DNA of 64,000 nt from assembly GCF_002213415.1 (NCBI RefSeq), contig NZ_NJGU01000008.1:124001-188000 (forward strand), given 5' to 3'. The position numbers and the translations under genes were made by a program. Position 1 is the first letter of the stretch. The number at the start of each line of letters is the position of its first letter. Below the pieces are notes generated by a model. That model ran no database searches, had not been told where the DNA came from, and saw nothing but the letters and a program-made list of their open reading frames with translations. The stretch comes from Herbaspirillum robiniae. GTDB taxonomy: Bacteria; Pseudomonadota; Gammaproteobacteria; Burkholderiales; Burkholderiaceae_D. Positions 51,930 through 60,321 of the stretch are shown in pieces.

Positions 51930-52925
51930 TTACTTCGCCACTCCGACGAACTGATTGGTAAACAGGTCGTTGACCGGCGTGGCCTTGGTGACGATGCCTT
52001 CGCTCACGTAAAACTTCTGCACCGCGTCCATGCGGCCAGAGTCGATCTGGCCCAGGGTCTTCTGGTTGGCGTAGACGTACTTGTTGTACATCTCGAAGGT
52101 GGACTGAATGCTGGCTTCCTTGCCCTTGTAAGTGGGCAGTGCGGCGACGTAGTCGTCGGCGGCGGCCTTGGGGTCCTTCATGATGTCCTGCATGCCGCGC
52201 AGGGTGGCGCGCACCAGCTTCTTCAAAAGCTCGGGGTTCTTCTTGATGGTGTCGTCGGAAGCCAGGATGGCCTGGGCCATGCTCTTGAAGCCGCCGTTGT
52301 CGAGCAGCTCGACCTTGGCGCCGGCGTCAGTGGAGTTGACCACCCAGTCAGGCACACCGGCGAAGGCCGACGATTTGCCTGAGGTGAACAGCTGCCACAC
52401 GCCTGCCGGTCCGGCGGCCTGGATCTGCACGTCGGTCTTGGTCAGGCCGGCGGTCTTCAGGCTACCGAGGAAGGCGTAATAGGTGGTGTCGGTATAGGAC
52501 ATGACGGTGACGGTCTTGCCCTTCAGGTCCTTCAGGCCCTTGATGCCGTCAGCCGGGTTGGCCGCGACCATGGTCACGGAGCCGGCGCCCAGCACAGCGA
52601 TGGCCTTCACGGGAATGCCGTTGGCGCGTACCACGATCGGGGTGTCGCCGATGGCGCCGCCGATGACGGCGTTGCCGGCGCCGATCTGCTTGGCGACGTC
52701 GACGCCGCCCTTGGCCACGATGAAACTGACCTTCAGGTTTTCGTCGGCGTAGTAGCCCTTGTGCTGGGCCAGCACCCAGGGCGCGAAGGCCGGCGAGTTC
52801 GGCGGGGCAGGCAACAGGTAAGTAACTTCTTCCGGTGCGGCGTGGGCAACGGCAGGCACGACGGCGGCGCCGATGGCGGCGGTCAGGGCCAGCGCGCTAC
52901 AGGCGGATGCGAACAATTTTTTCAT
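51930..52925 (-). CDS. ABC transporter substrate-binding protein (SsuA/NMT1-like)
   Basis: The 331-residue protein has a signal peptide (MKKLFASACSALALTAAIGA..., cleaved near AVAHA) and the mature start APEEVTYLLPAPPNSPAFAPW. GYYADENLKVSFIVAKGGVDVAKQIGAGNAVIGG is typical of NMT1/SsuA-like receptors for sulfonates, pyrimidines or aromatic acids. It captures substrate in the periplasm. The family spectrum is wide, so the ligand is unknown, but its place as the second gene of the catabolic operon suggests it binds the pathway substrate. Confidence 0.92.
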   Translation of the reverse strand: MKKLFASACSALALTAAIGAAVVPAVAHAAPEEVTYLLPAPPNSPAFAPWVLAQHKGYYADENLKVSFIVAKGGVDVAKQIGAGNAVIGGAIGDTPIVVRANGIPVKAIAVLGAGSVTMVAANPADGIKGLKDLKGKTVTVMSYTDTTYYAFLGSLKTAGLTKTDVQIQAAGPAGVWQLFTSGKSSAFAGVPDWVVNSTDAGAKVELLDNGGFKSMAQAILASDDTIKKNPELLKKLVRATLRGMQDIMKDPKAAADDYVAALPTYKGKEASIQSTFEMYNKYVYANQKTLGQIDSGRMDAVQKFYVSEGIVTKATPVNDLFTNQFVGVAK

Positions 52926-52975
52926 GTTTCCAGCTCTCCCTTTGGGGTCTTCGTTGACGTAGGTTGCGGCTTGAA

Positions 52976-53761
52976 TCAGTGCAGCTCGGCGGTTTCCTTG
53001 CCCACTTTGAGCAGTTCCATCAGGCGCCCTTGCAGTGGTCCGATTTCGGGCAGCTTGCGACGCTCCAGCGGGTTGTCGCGGAACGGCAGGTCGACTGTGA
53101 TTTCCTCGACGATGGTGCCGGGACGCTCGCTCATGACCAGCAGGCGATCCGACAGGGCGATGGCTTCCACCAGGTCGTGGGTAATGAAGAGCGCGGTCTT
53201 CTTTTTCTCGTAGAGCATCTTGGCCAGGTCTTGCTGCAGCACCATCTTGGTCTGCGCATCCAGCGCCGAGAACGGCTCGTCCAGCAGCAGCACCTGGGGA
53301 TCAACGGCCAGCGTGCGAGCTAGTGCGGCGCGCTGGCGCATGCCGCCGGAGAGTTGGTACGGATAGTGCTCCTCGAAGCCCTTGAGATGGCACTTGGCCA
53401 GCAGCTCGTCGGCGATGCGGCGGCGCTCGGCCTGGGCCATGCCATCGATCTCCAAGCCGAGGGTGACGTTGGCGCGGATATTGCGCCATGGCATGAGCAG
53501 ATCCTTTTGCAGCATGAAGGCGACCTTGCGCACCGGCTTGGTCACCTTCTCGCCGCCGACGAAGACTTCGCCTTCGGTAGGCAGGTACAGGCCGGCGCCC
53601 ATGTTGAGCAGAGTGCTCTTGCCGCAGCCGGAGGGGCCGATGATGGAGACCACCTCGCCACTCTTGATGGACAGGTTAACGTTGGTGACGGCAGCGCGGG
53701 GTTGCGCCGTCTGGCGGTCGACGAAGCTCTTGCCGACCTTGCGGAATTCGATTTCGATCAT
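52976..53761 (-). CDS. ABC transporter ATP-binding protein (NitT/TauT type)
   Basis: The 261-residue protein (ATG at 53761 behind AGAGGCAAC) has Walker A GPSGCGKST near 44-52, the Q-loop MLQKDLLMPW near 83-92, the signature LSGGMRQRAALART near 139-152 and Walker B VLLLDEPFSALDAQT. It energises the importer. It is the first gene of the operon. An upstream in-frame stretch extends 141 codons but overlaps the promoter palindromes and is non-coding. Confidence 0.94.
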   Translation of the reverse strand: MIEIEFRKVGKSFVDRQTAQPRAAVTNVNLSIKSGEVVSIIGPSGCGKSTLLNMGAGLYLPTEGEVFVGGEKVTKPVRKVAFMLQKDLLMPWRNIRANVTLGLEIDGMAQAERRRIADELLAKCHLKGFEEHYPYQLSGGMRQRAALARTLAVDPQVLLLDEPFSALDAQTKMVLQQDLAKMLYEKKKTALFITHDLVEAIALSDRLLVMSERPGTIVEEITVDLPFRDNPLERRKLPEIGPLQGRLMELLKVGKETAELH

Positions 53762-53863
53762 GTTGCCTCTGCTGATTGGCCTGGCGCCTTGTGGCGCCCC
53801 AGCTATTCTTCCCGGCTTGCCGCTTCTATCGAGCGGGTGTCTCCAGCCGGGCACCGAAACGTT

Positions 53864-53973
53864 CCATATATAAAACAACAATTTATATATGGGAGATATG
53901 TGCATTGAATATAGCAGATATTCCCGAACAAAATGATCTATTTTGTTCCATATATAAACTGATGATTTATATA
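53864..53973 (-). promoter_or_regulatory. Paired inverted repeats upstream of catabolic operon
   Basis: CCATATATAAA (53864-53874), a 7-bp spacer and TTTATATATGG (53882-53892) form a perfect inverted repeat. A second one, CCATATATAAA (53948-53958) with 7-bp spacer and TTTATATA (53966-53973), follows 84 bp further, eight helical turns. Both arms sit in the sequence GTTCCATATATAAA, which resembles IclR-type half-sites. They lie 100-210 bp before the first gene of the operon. These are probably regulator sites, with DNA looping possible. Confidence 0.65.
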
Positions 53974-54704
53974 AAAACCGTTTTCCCTTTTCAAAGCAAT
54001 GTATGTGCCAGGCTGAAAGCGCCGTTTCAGCGTGGATTTCCCCAGCGCCGCGCACCAAACGGGTTCGCAGAAAGCCGCGCAGGTGCAAAAAGCGCCCAAC
54101 TTTAAACTTGTCGCGTAAAGGAAACGAACGGGCGGAGCCGCACGCCCTCGGAGTCTCGTTATTGAGTTGAGTGCAGATTTGCACCCGCTATTTCCCCAAC
54201 CTGCCATTGCTACCAAAGGTGTCATGTGGATCGTGCGATCCTAATACCCCACCTCTTTCAAGTCCGGGATAGCTACTTTGGGGTCTTCTTTGCTGGCAGG
54301 GCTGGAGGCTGCCGAATGCACTGCTCCGAGCGATGGAACGCCTTGCGATATGTGAGGGGCGGCTCACTTGGGTGCGAATACAGCGAGGGACTATGTTGCG
54401 TCGGGCGCCAAGCCTAGGGCGGGCGCCCTTTTTGATCAAAATGCGCTCTTTGATATACAAGCGCCGAACAATTCCTAGTAAGCGCGCATTACTATCTGCG
54501 GCCCTCTCCCTCCCAGCTCTGTGGGAGCTCATGGCCTGAACATGAAATAACTATGGAGCAGCTTCCGGCAAAGCTAGGAAGTTTTCAGCCGGCACAACAG
54601 CTGCGACAGGGAAGTCTCCGATATATGAAGTCAGCTTTCGGCCAGAAGCAGACGTTCCCTACTAGGAGGAAGATGGAGGCATCAGCTCCACACAGAGCTA
54701 GCCG
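53974..54704. other. Gene-free gap between operon promoter and cytochrome c gene
   Basis: This 731-bp stretch shows no convincing gene on either strand; short open frames lack ribosome-binding sites and similarity. It holds the hairpin AGCTC-TGTGG-GAGCT near 54518-54532 and the third CGGCCAGAAG repeat copy at 54640. Its sequence looks like decayed DNA. Confidence 0.5.
54640..54657 (+). repeat. Dispersed CGGCCAGAAG repeat, copy 3
   Basis: CGGCCAGAAGCAGACGTT matches copies at 30151, 34473 and 61616. It lies in the gap upstream of a minus-strand cytochrome c gene end. Translated on the plus strand the repeat reads GQKQTF-like, a pattern common in dubious ORFs of proteobacterial genomes. Confidence 0.45.
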
Positions 54705-56165
54705 CTAATTCTTCCTGGCTTCGACAGGCCTGACATCCTTTCTGATCTTCGCCACGTCCGCCGCGCTGACCTTGCCGCCGCGGTTGCCCCATGCTGTCTG
54801 GACATAGGAAGCGACGTCAGCGACCTGCTGGTCGTCGAGGATGTTCGCATACGGCGCCATCGTCAGGCCGGCGGTGGCGGCGTGCGTGGATGGCTGCACC
54901 CCGCCCGACAGGATGATGTGGATGGCGGATGTGCCGTCCTGGCCCTGCAGCACCGGATTGCCGGCCAGGGGCGGGAAGGCCTTGCCGTAGCCGGTGCCGT
55001 TGGCGCGGTGGCAGGCCGCACAACGGTCGAGATAGAGCGTCGCGCCGGCTCCCTGCGGACGGCCCTCATACGCGGCGACCGCGCTGGCGTCCTCGTACTT
55101 GTAAGCCGCGGCGCCGTTCCCGCCCGGTAGCCCCAGCAGATACTTCGCCATCGCGTTCAGGTCGGCCTCGCTCATGTATTGCATCGAATGCTCGATCACG
55201 TCATTCATGGCGCCGAACGAGGCCGCATGGCGATTGCGGCCGGTGCGCAGGAATTCCACCAGCTCGGCCTGGCTCCAGCCGGCCAGGCCGCCGCCGTGCT
55301 CATTGCGCAGCGAGGGCACGGCCCAGCCGTCGATGACCTGCCCGCCGGAGAGGAACAATTTGCCATCGTCGTCGGACAGCGCCTTCTCCTGCATCGTGAC
55401 CGAGCGCGGCGTGTGGCAGCTGCCGCAGTGTCCCAGCCCCTCGACCAGGTAAGCGCCGCGCGCCAGCTGCTGGTCGGTGCCAGCCGGCGGCGTGTAAGGC
55501 GCGGCGGTCGGCGCAAACACCTTGCGCCAGATGCCCAACGGCCAGCGCATCGACAGCGGCCAGGGAATGCCATTGTCGCGATTGGCCTGCGGCACGGGCG
55601 GTACCGCCTGTGAGAAATACGCGTACAGCGCATGCACGTCTTCGTCGCTCAGGCGCGAATACGAGGGGTACGGCATGGCCGGATAGGTGGTGTAGCCGGC
55701 CTTGGTGACGCCGGTGCGCATCAGGCGGGCGAAGTCTTCGTAGCTCCAGTCGCCGATGCCATGGATCTTGTCGGACGTGATGTTGGTTGAGTAGATGGTG
55801 CCGATCGGCGAATTGATCGGCAGGCCGCCGGCGAATGGCGCCCCACCCTTGGCCGTGTGGCAGGCAATGCAGTCGCCGGCGCGCGCCAAGTAGGCGCCAC
55901 GTTGCAGCTCACGGTCGGCGTCGGTCAGCGGCTGGCCGGCGGCGGCCTTCTTATCTAGGCGCTCACTCAACGCCGCATCGGCAGGCTGCAGCGCCAGCGG
56001 CTGGTGGCGCGTCACTTCTATTGTCTCCAGCCGTTGGGAAGGTGCCGGGGCGGGCGGCGCGGCCACCGTCAGCGAACCGTCGGCCAGGGCCAGCCCGCAG
56101 GCGGCGCCTGCCAAAACGAGGACGACGCCGAAGGCGGCGGACAATCTCAGGGTGCGTTTGCTCAT
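54705..56165 (-). CDS. Triheme cytochrome c subunit of a membrane-bound dehydrogenase
   Basis: The 486-residue protein has a signal-anchor-like N-terminus (AAFGVVLVLAGAACGLALA) and three haem sites of C-x-x-C-H type: GDCIACHTAKGG near 99-103, LGHCGSCHTPRS near 247 and DRCAACHRANG near 385. This is the pattern of the cytochrome subunit of gluconate, sorbitol and FAD-glucose dehydrogenases. It passes electrons from the flavoprotein in the periplasm to ubiquinone or a terminal oxidase. It is the third gene of a gamma-flavoprotein-cytochrome operon. Length and haem number fit the family. Confidence 0.92.
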   Translation of the reverse strand: MSKRTLRLSAAFGVVLVLAGAACGLALADGSLTVAAPPAPAPSQRLETIEVTRHQPLALQPADAALSERLDKKAAAGQPLTDADRELQRGAYLARAGDCIACHTAKGGAPFAGGLPINSPIGTIYSTNITSDKIHGIGDWSYEDFARLMRTGVTKAGYTTYPAMPYPSYSRLSDEDVHALYAYFSQAVPPVPQANRDNGIPWPLSMRWPLGIWRKVFAPTAAPYTPPAGTDQQLARGAYLVEGLGHCGSCHTPRSVTMQEKALSDDDGKLFLSGGQVIDGWAVPSLRNEHGGGLAGWSQAELVEFLRTGRNRHAASFGAMNDVIEHSMQYMSEADLNAMAKYLLGLPGGNGAAAYKYEDASAVAAYEGRPQGAGATLYLDRCAACHRANGTGYGKAFPPLAGNPVLQGQDGTSAIHIILSGGVQPSTHAATAGLTMAPYANILDDQQVADVASYVQTAWGNRGGKVSAADVAKIRKDVRPVEARKN

Positions 56166-56178
56166 GGCAGCCTCGTCC

Positions 56179-57960
56179 TCAGGCGTTGACTAGCGGACGC
56201 GGGTCTTTCAGGTAGTCCTCGCGGATCGCCCTGGCCGACCAGTACGCCAGCGCCACGGCCGCCCCGGTCGGGTTGTAGCCGATACCCTGGGCGAACACGC
56301 CGGAGCCGACAGCGAACACGTTGTGCACGTCCCAGCTCTGTAGGTAGCGGTTCAGCACGCTGGTGCCCGGGTCCATCCCCATGGCCACGCCACCAGCCCA
56401 GTGCGTGGTCTGGTAGGAGCGCAAGTCGGGCGCGTCGCCGACCTGCTTGACGGTGACGTTAATGGCCTTGGGATTCAGGTTGTGGGCAATCTTCACCGCT
56501 TGGTCGGTGACGTAGCGGCTCATGCGGATGTCGTTGTCCTTCCAGTCGAAGGTGAAGCGCAGCAAAGGCTGGCCGAAGGCATCCTTGTAGGTGGGATCGA
56601 GATCGACATAGACATCGCGGTACACCATGTTGGCGCCGTGGGCGTCGAAGGACATGGTGTTGAGGTAGCTGTCCTTGACCGCCGTCTTCCATTGCCGGCC
56701 CCACTTTGGGGTGCCAGGCGGCACCGGGATGCCGGAGATCGGCTTGGAACCGGCTGGGTTGGACCAGATCGGCGAGCCGCCGACGAAGCCCAGCGGGCCG
56801 TGGTCGAAGTGGTCGCCGTTGAAATCGTCGATGGCCACTCCGTTGCCACCGGCACCGATGAAGCCGTTGATATTCTTGCCCGGCTCGAAGAAAGCGTTCA
56901 CGGTGGCCATCATCTGGAAAGCGACGTTGCGACCTACAACCCCGCTGCCCGACACCGGGTCGTAGGGCTTGCCAATGCCGGACAGCAAAAACAGGCGCGC
57001 GTTATTGTAGGCAAAGGTACTGGCAATGACGATGGTGGCCGGCTGGAACACGGTATCGCCGCGACCGTCGACGTAGGTGACGCCGGTGGCTTTCTTCTTG
57101 CTGTCGTCCAGCTCGATGCGCAGCACGTTGCATTCGGTGCGCAACTCGAACAGTGGCGTCTGGCGCAGTGCCGGCAGGATGTTGACGTTGGGCGAGGCCT
57201 TCGAATAGTTGTAGCAGGCGTAGCCGGAGCAAAAGCCGCAGAAGGTGCAAGGCCCCATCTGGCAGCCATATTGGTTGACGTAGGGCGCCGAAGCGTTGGC
57301 CGAAGGCAGCGTGAACGGATGGAAACCGGCCTCCTCGGCCGCCTTGCGGAACAGCGCCGACTGGTACTGCTCCTTTTGTGCCGGCAGCGGGAAGGCATCG
57401 GAACGGTTGGCCTCGAACGGGTTGCCCTTGGCATCCACCACCTTGCCGCCGACGCGGTAGGCGGTGCCGGAGGTGCCCATCATCTTCTCGCCGAAATCGA
57501 AGTACGGTTCCAGTTCTTCGTAGCTCACGCCCCAGTCCTGCAGGGTCATGTCGGCCGGGATGAATTTCTTGCCGTAGCGCTCCTCGTAATGGCTGCGCAT
57601 GCGCAGCTCCTCGGGCAGGATACGCCAGTGGCAACCGGACCAGTGCAGCCCGGCGCCACCCACGCCCTCGCCCGGCTTGAACATGGCGATCTGGCGGTAG
57701 GGAATGGCGGTGTCGGCCATCTTGCGGCGGAAGGTGAAGGACGATTTTGCGATGTTCTGGAACAGCTTGAAACGCTGCTGGTATTCAAGCTCATCGATGG
57801 TCTTGGGATAGGCACCGTCGGGATAGGTGTCGCGATAGACGCCGCGTTCCAGCGCCACCACGCTCAGTCCGGTCTCGGTCATTTCCTTGGCCATGATGGC
57901 ACCGGTCCATCCGAAACCAACGATGGCGACGTCCACTGGCTTCATGTTCTTATGTGCCAC
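56179..57960 (-). CDS. GMC-family flavoprotein dehydrogenase subunit
   Basis: I use the GTG at 57960 (AAGGA upstream), giving 593 residues; ATG 57945 is an alternative. The start VDVAIVGFGWTGAIMAKEM is the FAD dinucleotide fold. A Cys cluster C-x4-C-x2-C-x2-C-x4-C (about residues 233-249) matches the 3Fe-4S type region of bacterial FAD-glucose dehydrogenase alpha subunits. The C-terminal THWAGGVAMGMDP near 544 and NVFAVGSGVF complete the GMC pattern. It oxidises a sugar, sugar acid or alcohol. The operon partners are a Tat gamma subunit and a triheme cytochrome, so the complex faces the periplasm. Exact substrate unknown (gluconate, glucose, sorbitol are family options). Confidence 0.9.
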   Translation of the reverse strand: MAHKNMKPVDVAIVGFGWTGAIMAKEMTETGLSVVALERGVYRDTYPDGAYPKTIDELEYQQRFKLFQNIAKSSFTFRRKMADTAIPYRQIAMFKPGEGVGGAGLHWSGCHWRILPEELRMRSHYEERYGKKFIPADMTLQDWGVSYEELEPYFDFGEKMMGTSGTAYRVGGKVVDAKGNPFEANRSDAFPLPAQKEQYQSALFRKAAEEAGFHPFTLPSANASAPYVNQYGCQMGPCTFCGFCSGYACYNYSKASPNVNILPALRQTPLFELRTECNVLRIELDDSKKKATGVTYVDGRGDTVFQPATIVIASTFAYNNARLFLLSGIGKPYDPVSGSGVVGRNVAFQMMATVNAFFEPGKNINGFIGAGGNGVAIDDFNGDHFDHGPLGFVGGSPIWSNPAGSKPISGIPVPPGTPKWGRQWKTAVKDSYLNTMSFDAHGANMVYRDVYVDLDPTYKDAFGQPLLRFTFDWKDNDIRMSRYVTDQAVKIAHNLNPKAINVTVKQVGDAPDLRSYQTTHWAGGVAMGMDPGTSVLNRYLQSWDVHNVFAVGSGVFAQGIGYNPTGAAVALAYWSARAIREDYLKDPRPLVNA

Positions 57961-58007
57961 GTTCTTGTCCTTGTTCTGGTCGATCGGGGATGCAGCGCAC
58001 GCGCCGC

Positions 58008-58700
58008 TCAGCCGCGTGATACCGGCGGCAGCGGGTATTTCTTGCCGTACTGTTCGACCCAGTCGAAGTAATCGGCGCGCGCGCCCGGGAAGCCGATCAT
58101 CTTCCACGACAGCATGCCCTTGTTGCCTCCGTCGGCCGGGTCGCAGAAATAGCCTTCGCGCACGTTTTGCAGCAGCTGCGTGAAGAACGCGCCGGCGGGG
58201 ATCTCCCCCATCTGCAGCGAACCCTTCTCAAGATTGCCGATTGCTTCGATGCGCTGCGCCTCCGCCAGCGCGGCAAAATCCTTGCCGTATTGCTGGCGGA
58301 TCGCGGCCGCGAAACCGGCCAGCGCCTTCCTGTAGAGCTCGGTCGGCGGAAACGGCAACTGGTAGCCGAACGCCGCCGGCGCGCCGGGGTCGAATGGGCC
58401 TTGCATATACCAGAGCTGGCCTTTTCCGTAGGGGGTATTCATCTGCGCATCGATGAACTCAGGGACGCCTGCTTGGATCGCGCCCGGACCGGTCTCATCG
58501 GCCGGAATCATGGTGTCGGCCATGGCGCCGAGCAGCGTGAATTCTTCCAGGCTGAAGAAAGTGGGCGTGTAGGGCGCTGTACCTTGCGCTTGCCCGCGTA
58601 GCGCCGGAGCTGCCACCAAGGCTACTGCCGCAGCCGGAGCGGCCGCAAGGGCACCGCGCAGAAAGCCGCGGCGGTTGGCCGAAATGCCGATTTTTTTCAT
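58008..58700 (-). CDS. Gluconate 2-dehydrogenase-type gamma subunit (Tat exported)
   Basis: The ATG at 58700 gives 230 residues. The N-terminus (ANRRGFLRGALAAAPAAAVALVAAPA) is a twin-arginine signal peptide with the R-R-G-F-L motif, and TFFSLEEFTLLGAMADTMIPADETGPGAIQAG matches the gluconate 2-dehydrogenase subunit 3 family. It escorts the flavoprotein, which has no signal of its own, through the Tat system as a piggyback pair. It is the first gene of the operon. The frame upstream of this ATG is not coding. Confidence 0.9.
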   Translation of the reverse strand: MKKIGISANRRGFLRGALAAAPAAAVALVAAPALRGQAQGTAPYTPTFFSLEEFTLLGAMADTMIPADETGPGAIQAGVPEFIDAQMNTPYGKGQLWYMQGPFDPGAPAAFGYQLPFPPTELYRKALAGFAAAIRQQYGKDFAALAEAQRIEAIGNLEKGSLQMGEIPAGAFFTQLLQNVREGYFCDPADGGNKGMLSWKMIGFPGARADYFDWVEQYGKKYPLPPVSRG

Positions 58701-59173
58701 GGGTAATTCCCGCTCGAAAAGAAGTCTTATTGCATTCTTTATTTCATCGCCGCCTTGTTTGGCGAGAAGGGGCGCGCGTTCATTCGCCTGACTAGGATAG
58801 GAGATGCTCTCTTGTCCGCTTGAATTGAGGCTTTCTTTGGCCAGATAGTTCCGATAAATCAGTTCACCGAGAAGCAACTCTTAATTGGGAGGAAATGCGC
58901 GCCGAACTGATCGACCAGGGAGACCCCTAAACCGCCTTGCGTAAGAAGGGGGGATGTGCCGTTGCGAGAGGTGAAAAGGCAATCCTGGAGCGTAACGACG
59001 AATAAACGTTCAGGGAAGGGAGTACGGGATGAGGTTGCCACTACGTACGCTTGATGCCGACCAGATGTTGGAGCAGCGCGGCCAAACAAAAACGGTTAGC
59101 GCAAGATCTTGGCCATGCGAACTATTCGGCCGTGTCCGTAACCAACGGCTATTCACTTTTCTACGAGGCCGCC
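58701..59173. other. Gap between gamma subunit and aldo/keto reductase genes
   Basis: This 473-bp divergent region should hold the promoters of both genes. It also has an 11-codon ORF at 58894-58929 (MRAELIDQGDP) with a near-perfect ribosome-binding site (GGGAGGAA), which could be a leader peptide or the start of a lost gene. No terminator, operator or repeat was clear. Confidence 0.4.
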
Positions 59174-60187
59174 ATGTCTGAACGCGCAAAACAGCTGTTC
59201 CGCCCCGAATTTCGCTTTGGTCTTGGCGGCGTCCCGCTCGGGAATGAATTTAACAAGCATACCGACAAGGAAGCGGAAGCGACACTGGAGACGGCGTGGG
59301 ATTTGGGAATCCGCTACTTTGATGTCGCTCCCTGGTATGGATTTGGCTTGGCGGAACGCCGCTTTGGACACTTTTTGCACAATAAAAAACGCGACGAATT
59401 CCTCCTTTCGTCCAAGGTGGGCAAGCTCTTCAAGGCCTCACGTCATAACCGCCACACCGAAATCTACCCGCTCTCCGACTCTCCCAATGATGTGGTGTTC
59501 GACTATTCTGCCGCGGGCGTACGCAGATCTATCGAAGACAGCCTTCAGCGCCTCGGTGTATCGCATCTCGATATCGCCTTCGTCCACGATATCTCCTCTG
59601 ACTTCGCTTACTTCCCCAATGGGTGGGAAGAACAATATGAAATTGCCCGCAAAGGTGCATTCCCGGAGCTGTCGAAAATGCGCGATGAAGGTATTATCGG
59701 CGCGTGGGGAATAGGCGTGAATACGCCTGAACCTATTCTGAAGGTCATCCAAGACGCTGATCCGGACGTATGCCTCTGTGCACGCCAGTACTCCCTGATC
59801 GATCACGAACGCGCTGTGAATGAGCTATTTCCGGCAGTGCATGAAAAAGGAGTGGCGCTAGTCATGGGCTCCTCGCTCAACGCTGGCTATATCTCAGGCA
59901 GCCAACGCTTCAACTACGGTCCAGAAAACTTTAAGGTGCCTCCGGAAGTGATCGAGAAGCGTGAGCGACTCCGTGCTGTAGCTGCCCGCCATGCGGTTGA
60001 TCTGCGCACCGCGGCATTGCAATTCTCACTCGCCGCCGCGGAAGCGGTTGCTCTGGTAGTTGGAGCCCGTAGCCCCCTGCAAGTCTCCGAGAACTTCAAT
60101 TCGCTGCAGTTGAAGATTCCTGAGCAATTCTGGGTCGAGCTGCGTCACGAGGGGCTGATTGCGGAGAACGCTGCACTTCCCAAGTAA
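59174..60187 (+). CDS. Aldo/keto reductase (aldose 1-dehydrogenase-like)
   Basis: From the ATG at 59174 the protein has 337 residues and a TIM-barrel AKR pattern: FGLGGVPLGN near 14, WDLGIRYFDVAPWYGFGLAERRFG near 41-65 with the catalytic Asp and Tyr, LLSSKVGKL near 77-86 with the catalytic Lys, and LDIAFVHD near 131-138 with the His. It resembles bacterial L-fucose / D-threo-aldose 1-dehydrogenases. It would oxidise a sugar to a lactone with NAD(P). It is followed 134 bp on by an alcohol dehydrogenase in the same direction. Base composition is slightly lower than in the flanking genes. Confidence 0.88.
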   Translation: MSERAKQLFRPEFRFGLGGVPLGNEFNKHTDKEAEATLETAWDLGIRYFDVAPWYGFGLAERRFGHFLHNKKRDEFLLSSKVGKLFKASRHNRHTEIYPLSDSPNDVVFDYSAAGVRRSIEDSLQRLGVSHLDIAFVHDISSDFAYFPNGWEEQYEIARKGAFPELSKMRDEGIIGAWGIGVNTPEPILKVIQDADPDVCLCARQYSLIDHERAVNELFPAVHEKGVALVMGSSLNAGYISGSQRFNYGPENFKVPPEVIEKRERLRAVAARHAVDLRTAALQFSLAAAEAVALVVGARSPLQVSENFNSLQLKIPEQFWVELRHEGLIAENAALPK

Positions 60188-60321
60188 GCCACCGAGGCCA
60201 GGATCAATTGACGACGGGCCTGATTTCGGTAAGAACAGATACAGCATCTTCAGCCCCTGTCTGACAAGACTCTTGGCAAGTCCGGTGATACCGTCGAGCC
60301 ATTCCAGTCTAAAGGCTACCC

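Noticed and set aside
53762-54184. N-terminal extension of the ABC ATPase gene
   Set aside because: The extra 141 codons run through AT-rich inverted repeats and have no similarity; the ATG at 53761 has a good ribosome-binding site and the standard family start.
54188-54540. Short frames in the gap upstream of the ABC operon
   Set aside because: No ribosome-binding sites, no domains, both strands open by chance.
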